The position numbers were made by a program, and so were the translations under genes. Positions 15,995-19,269 of a DNA stretch of 19,269 nucleotides are shown here, in pieces. Under the pieces are notes generated by a model that had not been told where the DNA came from, did no database searches, and was given only the letters and a program-made list of their open reading frames with translations. Source of the stretch: an uncultured Selenomonadales bacterium (GTDB lineage Bacteria; Bacillota; Clostridia; Christensenellales; QALW01); NCBI GenBank assembly GCA_905200615.1, contig CAJKLB010000042.1, positions 1-19,269 of the forward strand, in the 5' to 3' direction. The number at the start of each line of letters is the position of its first letter. Position 1 is the stretch's first letter.

Positions 15995-16279
15995 TTATTC
16001 TATAATACCTAAGATATCGCTTTGGCTGATCACAATATATTCTGTGCCGTCAAGCTTTACATTCGTACCGGCATATTGGCTGTAAACAACCTTCTGTCCC
16101 ACGCTTACCTGCATGACTACCTCTTTCCCATTTACCATACCTCCCGGTCCTACGGCAACTACCTCAGCAAACTGAGGCTTTTCCTTGGCGGTACCGGTCA
16201 AAACGATACCACTTTTAGTGGTTTCTTCCGCCTCACAATTTTTGATGACAACTTTGTCAAACAACGGTCTTATCTTCAT
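15995..16279 (-). CDS. groES: Co-chaperonin GroES (Hsp10)
   Basis: 94 residues, normal length. It starts MKIRPLFDKVVIK and contains the mobile-loop region ETTKSGIVLTGTAKEKPQ that docks onto GroEL, then VAVGPGG and VVYSQYAGTNVKLDGTEYIVI. Seven copies form the lid of the GroEL chamber. The ATG at 16279 follows an AAAGGAGGAGAG ribosome site. It is the first gene of the groES-groEL operon, driven by the promoter and CIRCE operator just upstream. Confidence 0.98.
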   Translation of the reverse strand: MKIRPLFDKVVIKNCEAEETTKSGIVLTGTAKEKPQFAEVVAVGPGGMVNGKEVVMQVSVGQKVVYSQYAGTNVKLDGTEYIVISQSDILGIIE

Positions 16280-16300
16280 GTTACTCTCCTCCTTTAATTA

Positions 16301-16327
16301 TTAGCACTCACCTTTATTGAGTGCTAA
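16301..16327 (-). promoter_or_regulatory. CIRCE operator (HrcA binding site)
   Basis: A perfect copy of the CIRCE consensus: TTAGCACTC (16301-16309), nine-base spacer, GAGTGCTAA (16319-16327). In Gram-positive and many other bacteria the repressor HrcA binds it and is released on heat shock. It lies between the groES start and its promoter, at the expected transcription start. Confidence 0.98.
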
Positions 16328-16334
16328 CACACAT

Positions 16335-16363
16335 ATCATACATATTTTGCCATGCTTAGGCAA
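16335..16363 (-). promoter_or_regulatory. Promoter of the groES-groEL operon
   Basis: On the minus strand TTGCCT (16358-16363) and TATGAT (16335-16340) are spaced 17 bp, and the predicted start falls at the first bases of the CIRCE element, the classical arrangement for HrcA-repressed operons. Confidence 0.8.
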
Positions 16364-16364
16364 A
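16346..16364. repeat. Palindrome TTTGCC-N7-GGCAAA over the groES -35 region
   Basis: Perfect 6-bp inverted repeat (16346-16351 and 16359-16364) around seven bases. It covers the -35 hexamer and most of the spacer. It does not match the CtsR heptad consensus and may be a second operator or chance. Confidence 0.45.
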
Positions 16365-16453
16365 CTCCATTCTTCAGCGTTTTATGGAATATACATATAT
16401 TTATATCGTAAAATCTCTTTTTTTCTTTGTTTTTCTCTTGTTTTTTATTATTT

Positions 16454-17431
16454 TTAATCTTTTTGCTGTTTTATATTTGTATAGGCTCGGCGCTCTTCTT
16501 CCAGTTTGCGAATTCGTGCTTTCAGGTTTTTTACCTCTGCCTGAAGCGCAAACAACGTACGCTGCTGCATATATACCTCCTGCAATACTCCCCCTTGCTG
16601 CACCGGCGCCTCCGGCATTTTTATATAAGGAAACGGTGAAGAAAGAATGATTCGTTTATCTTCTTCCGCTGTACAAAAAATATACTCTTTTTCACCTTTA
16701 GGCGCCGCAATTTCTCCTCCGTAATGCCAATTTCCGTTAAACATCATCATTTTTAATCTGCCCTCAAAACGATACATCAGCCGATCCGGCTCCGCCGCAT
16801 AAACGCTGCTTCCCGCGGTAAGCTCATCACTGCCGCAATAAATCATTCCGCCGCTTTCAAAAAAGATCTTTCCTCCGCAAAGCTGCGCGTAAGAAACAGG
16901 CATCTGCGCTTCAAATATAATATTTTCCGGATCATACGCGTCGATTAACAGATAAGAATGCTCGGTTTTCTTTATTACAAAACATTCTTTTCCTTGCTTC
17001 TTTACACACAATAAATACATTTCATTTGCCGAAGTATATACATTTTTACCATGCCATCCATCTTCTGCGGCGCTATACTCAATACAAGCACAGCCCTCTT
17101 TACTCTTTACGCAATAATTCAGCACCAGGGGCACACCCGCTGTAATAATTACGCTGTTAATTTCAAAAGACGCGGGTAGATGCATCAGATGCGTCGTGCT
17201 TGTCTTCCCGTCATTCCACCGAATATAAGTAAGGGTATTTGCAGTAACCGCCGCAATATGTATGGTGCCGCTTTGATCGATATCCGCACTGAAAGTTTTG
17301 CATTCATGAGCGGTAAGTACGGAAGAAAATACCGCGCGCTCTTCTCTGGCCGCAATTAAAGAAAGTTGTTTTTTGCCGTTTAGACCTATTTTATATAAAT
17401 TTTGCGTATCGCTTAAAACGTATTCCCTCAT
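16454..17431 (-). CDS. Hypothetical protein, beta-rich with C-terminal coiled coil
   Basis: 325 residues; I do not recognise the family. The first 275 residues are rich in short beta-strand patterns separated by turns (for example SGTIHIAAVTANTLTYIRW and KIFFESGGMIYCGSDEL), as in beta-propellers, and have a repeated [I/L]xxAxxxxxxLxY look. Residues 282-325 form a charged amphipathic helix (LQAEVKNLKARIRKLEEE), a likely coiled coil for self-association. There is no signal peptide or membrane segment, so it is probably cytoplasmic. The start at 17431 follows AAAGAGGGATAAAA. It is divergent from the phosphoesterase operon and lies just upstream of the groES promoter on the same strand; no terminator is visible in the T-rich 90 bp after it. 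No function proposed. Confidence 0.8.
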   Translation of the reverse strand: MREYVLSDTQNLYKIGLNGKKQLSLIAAREERAVFSSVLTAHECKTFSADIDQSGTIHIAAVTANTLTYIRWNDGKTSTTHLMHLPASFEINSVIITAGVPLVLNYCVKSKEGCACIEYSAAEDGWHGKNVYTSANEMYLLCVKKQGKECFVIKKTEHSYLLIDAYDPENIIFEAQMPVSYAQLCGGKIFFESGGMIYCGSDELTAGSSVYAAEPDRLMYRFEGRLKMMMFNGNWHYGGEIAAPKGEKEYIFCTAEEDKRIILSSPFPYIKMPEAPVQQGGVLQEVYMQQRTLFALQAEVKNLKARIRKLEEERRAYTNIKQQKD

Positions 17432-17464
17432 TTTTATCCCTCTTTAAAACCATATTTTATTAAT

Positions 17465-17470
17465 ATTATA
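17465..17470 (-). promoter_or_regulatory. Possible -10 box for the 325-aa hypothetical gene
   Basis: A perfect TATAAT on the minus strand lies 34 bp before the start codon, back-to-back with the -35 of the plus-strand phosphoesterase promoter. There is no good -35 at the expected distance, so confidence is low. Confidence 0.3.
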
Positions 17471-17499
17471 TTGAACTTTTTACTGTTTTATGTTATGAT
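17471..17499 (+). promoter_or_regulatory. Promoter of the phosphoesterase operon
   Basis: TTGAAC (17471-17476) and TATGAT (17494-17499) are spaced 17 bp, with the start codon 28 bp downstream and a GAAGAGG ribosome site between them. Confidence 0.65.
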
Positions 17500-17527
17500 A
17501 TAAACGTTTAAATGAAGAGGTACTTAC

Positions 17528-18211
17528 ATGAAGATTTTTACTGTTTCTGACCTTCATCTTCCCGGGGGAATGGATAAAACCATGGATATGTTCGGTTCCG
17601 CCTGGCAGGGTCATTGGGATAAAATCCGTACTGATTGGAAGCACCGGGTAAATCAAGAAGATATCGTTCTGATTGCGGGAGATATTTCATGGGCCATGCA
17701 ATTGGAAGCGGCTCTGCCGGATCTGCAGCAAATCAGCGAACTTCCGGGGAAAAAAGTTCTGATACGCGGCAATCACGACTATTGGTGGAGCAGCGTGACC
17801 CAAATCCGTAACGCATTGCCGCAAAACATGTTTGTTTTACAAAATGACGCCCTAAAACTGGGACCATTTGTATTTGCCGGTACGCGAGGATGGATGGAAT
17901 GTTCTTCGGCCGAAGATAAAAAAATTTTTGCGCGGGAAAAAATGCGTTTGGAGCTAACTCTTTCTGCCGCAAAAAAGCTGACAGCGGAAGATTCCATTCT
18001 CATCACTCTTTTACACTATCCTCCGGTAACCGGGCGTACGCGTTTTAACAAGTTCTGTGATCTTATGGAACAGTATAATGTAAAATATTGTATTTACGGT
18101 CATCTGCACGGCGTAGCGCCGCCGGAAGCTCAGCCGATACAACATAACGGAATAACTTATATTCTATCTTCCTGTGATATGATTGATTTTAAATTGCGGG
18201 AAGTATTATAA
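17528..18211 (+). CDS. Calcineurin-like metallophosphoesterase (COG1768-like)
   Basis: 227 residues with the complete two-metal phosphoesterase signature: SDLH (Asp8, His10), GDISW (Asp52), RGNHDYWW (Asn82, His83, Asp84), LLHYPP (His163) and GHLHG (His192, His194). The MDKTMDMFG start and GDISWAM/GNHDYWW blocks are those of the predicted phosphohydrolases grouped as COG1768, common in Clostridia and without an assigned substrate. No signal peptide or transmembrane segment, so cytoplasmic. It is the first gene of a two-gene operon, with only 12 bp before the DUF4380-like gene. A true substrate cannot be given; the family hydrolyses phosphomono- or diesters. Confidence 0.93.
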   Translation: MKIFTVSDLHLPGGMDKTMDMFGSAWQGHWDKIRTDWKHRVNQEDIVLIAGDISWAMQLEAALPDLQQISELPGKKVLIRGNHDYWWSSVTQIRNALPQNMFVLQNDALKLGPFVFAGTRGWMECSSAEDKKIFAREKMRLELTLSAAKKLTAEDSILITLLHYPPVTGRTRFNKFCDLMEQYNVKYCIYGHLHGVAPPEAQPIQHNGITYILSSCDMIDFKLREVL

Positions 18212-18223
18212 ACGGAGGAAACA

Positions 18224-19123
18224 ATGATAAAAATTTATGAAGCTCCCTATGCGGGATGGAACAAGTGTCTTTTTATTGAGAATGATTGCGTACAGCTGGT
18301 ATCTACGCTGGAAGTAGGTCCCCGAATTATCCGCTACGCTTTAAAGAACGGCGAAAATATGTTTTGCGAAAAAGCCGATCAAGTAGGCTCCACCGGCGGA
18401 AACGAATGGAAAATCTACGGCGGTCATCGCCTTTGGCATTCACCGGAAGTACGCCCCCGCACCTATCCGGCAGATAATTTTCCCATATCCTATTCCGTTC
18501 AAGATACTGTCGTCACACTCACACCTCCGGAAGAAGAACTTTCGCGCACACAAAAACAAATGGTAATTTCTCTAAGTGAAAATTCTACGCGTGTTACCAT
18601 AGAGCACCGCATCACAAACACAGGCGCTTGGGATATCGATATGGCGCTTTGGGCTCTTACGGTACTTGATAACGGCGGGCTGGAAGTCATTCCCGAACCC
18701 GAAAATTATGACGCGCTGTTGCCCAATCGCAAAATTTCCTTATGGCCGTACTCAAAATTAAATGACCCGCGTGTATACTTCGGTGAAAAATTTATTACTT
18801 TAATGTCCGATCCCGGTATAGAAGCCCCCTTCAAATTGGGTTTGGACAATCCCGGCGGATGGGTGGGGCTTTTTAATAAAGATTGTCTTTTTATCAAGCA
18901 TTATTCGGTGGAACCTGACGCAGAATATCCTGATTTCGGTGTATCGTTTGAATCCTATATCTGCGACTATATGACGGAATGTGAAAGTCTTTCCCCCATG
19001 ATGCGGCTTGCTCCCGGAGCAATGGGCGTACACGTAGAACAGTGGGAACTTTTCCCCTGTAAGATGCCCGATGCAAAAGACGAAAAAGCTCTGGAGGATA
19101 TTTTAAGCCAATATATCAAATAA
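18224..19123 (+). CDS. DUF4380 / galactose-mutarotase-like protein
   Basis: 299 residues. The pattern GPRIIRYALKNGENMFCE, then GGHRLWHSPEVRPRTYPADN and VTIEHRITNTGAWDIDMALW, matches the super-beta-sandwich proteins annotated as DUF4380 or aldose-epimerase-like, which resemble carbohydrate mutarotases but usually lack proven activity. His75 and His79 (in GGHRLWH) may line a sugar site (inference). No export signal. An ACGGAGGAAA ribosome site precedes ATG 18224. It lies 12 bp after the phosphoesterase, so the two are co-transcribed and may act on the same phosphorylated or carbohydrate compound. Family assignment is from pattern memory, not a search. Confidence 0.75.
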   Translation: MIKIYEAPYAGWNKCLFIENDCVQLVSTLEVGPRIIRYALKNGENMFCEKADQVGSTGGNEWKIYGGHRLWHSPEVRPRTYPADNFPISYSVQDTVVTLTPPEEELSRTQKQMVISLSENSTRVTIEHRITNTGAWDIDMALWALTVLDNGGLEVIPEPENYDALLPNRKISLWPYSKLNDPRVYFGEKFITLMSDPGIEAPFKLGLDNPGGWVGLFNKDCLFIKHYSVEPDAEYPDFGVSFESYICDYMTECESLSPMMRLAPGAMGVHVEQWELFPCKMPDAKDEKALEDILSQYIK

Positions 19124-19142
19124 TCGGATGTGTTTTTAATAA

Positions 19143-19159
19143 CAAAACAGCCCGTTTTG
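19143..19159. other. Small stem-loop after the DUF4380-like gene
   Basis: CAAAAC (19143-19148) and GTTTTG (19154-19159) pair around AGCCC. A short stem with only CTTCC following, so at best a weak terminator for the operon. Confidence 0.3.
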
Positions 19160-19192
19160 CTTCCTATAACAAATATAAACAGAATTCCCTCG

Positions 19193-19215
19193 GGGAAACA
19201 CTTTGGGTGTTTCCC
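19193..19215. repeat. Stem-loop GGGAAACAC / GTGTTTCCC
   Basis: Perfect 9-bp inverted repeat around a 5-nt loop (TTTGG). It is not followed by a T-run on either strand. It is the first of two adjacent hairpins at the right edge. Confidence 0.75.
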
Positions 19216-19224
19216 TCAGTCTGT

Positions 19225-19264
19225 CGAATAACCCTGGATTTCAAGCGAGATTCAGGGTTAAAAA
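19225..19264. repeat. Second stem-loop built on AACCCTG / CAGGGTT
   Basis: AACCCTG and CAGGGTT pair, and the flanking and inner bases extend the stem to about 14 bp with two G-T wobbles around an AAGC loop. Only AAAATTTTA follows before the window ends, so whether it is a terminator or part of a repeated intergenic element cannot be decided here. Confidence 0.6.
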
Positions 19265-19269
19265 TTTTA

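Noticed and set aside
14353..16297. Several plus-strand frames antisense to groES-groEL
   Set aside because: Shadows of two highly conserved genes; none has a ribosome site or family pattern.
1..19269. CRISPR arrays, tRNA/rRNA genes, transposases, phage genes
   Set aside because: Looked for on both strands; no regular spaced repeats, no cloverleaf-like sequence and no recognisable mobile-element protein were seen.

Overview
The window looks like a chromosomal segment of a Bacillota (Firmicutes) bacterium, most likely an uncultured gut Clostridia-type organism. The reasons are AGGAGG-type ribosome binding sites, TTGACA/TATAAT-like promoters with 17-bp spacers, a perfect CIRCE element ahead of groES-groEL, a Gram-positive surface-anchor tail on a large secreted protein, and GH78/GH2/AraC carbohydrate genes of a common Clostridia kind. 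No sequence search was possible, so the taxonomy is inferred.

Left edge (1-1274): the 5' part of a lipoprotein gene runs off the left end on the minus strand. Behind it are broken pieces of what look like related genes: an open C-terminal-like fragment (338-511), a 40-codon stub with the same lipobox sequence (578-700), and a frameshifted fragment (693-1083). I read this as a small tandem family of lipoprotein genes in decay. The stretch 1084-1274 holds nothing I can identify.

Glycan-utilisation region (1275-14088): minus strand, a GH78 alpha-L-rhamnosidase (966 aa) with its own promoter, preceded by a uroporphyrinogen-decarboxylase-fold protein of unknown role. Divergent from these on the plus strand are an AraC-type regulator, a GH2 beta-mannosidase-like enzyme (713 aa), and a second AraC-type regulator. 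A 13-bp perfect inverted repeat sits between GH2 and the second AraC gene. Convergent with these, on the minus strand, is a 1370-residue modular surface protein: signal peptide, lectin-like domain, two duplicated LamG-like domains, Ig-like domain, Asp-box beta-propeller of sialidase type, F5/8C domain and an atypical sortase-type tail. A bidirectional terminator separates them. The two cytoplasmic-looking hydrolases and the surface protein would fit capture and breakdown of a rhamnose- and mannose-containing or mucin-like glycan, but no sugar transporter lies in the window, so uptake must be encoded elsewhere.

Housekeeping region (14280-19123): groES-groEL with promoter, CIRCE operator and strong terminator; an unrecognised 325-aa protein with a C-terminal coiled coil; and divergent from it a two-gene operon of a metallophosphoesterase (COG1768-like) and a DUF4380/mutarotase-like protein. 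The right edge (19141-19264) contains three successive stem-loops without a gene; they do not look like ordinary terminators.

The items most worth a second look are the decayed lipoprotein array, the orphan URO-D-family gene inside a rhamnosidase locus, the modular surface protein with its non-canonical anchor motif, the inverted repeat before the second AraC gene, a second palindrome over the groES promoter, and the paired hairpins at the right edge.
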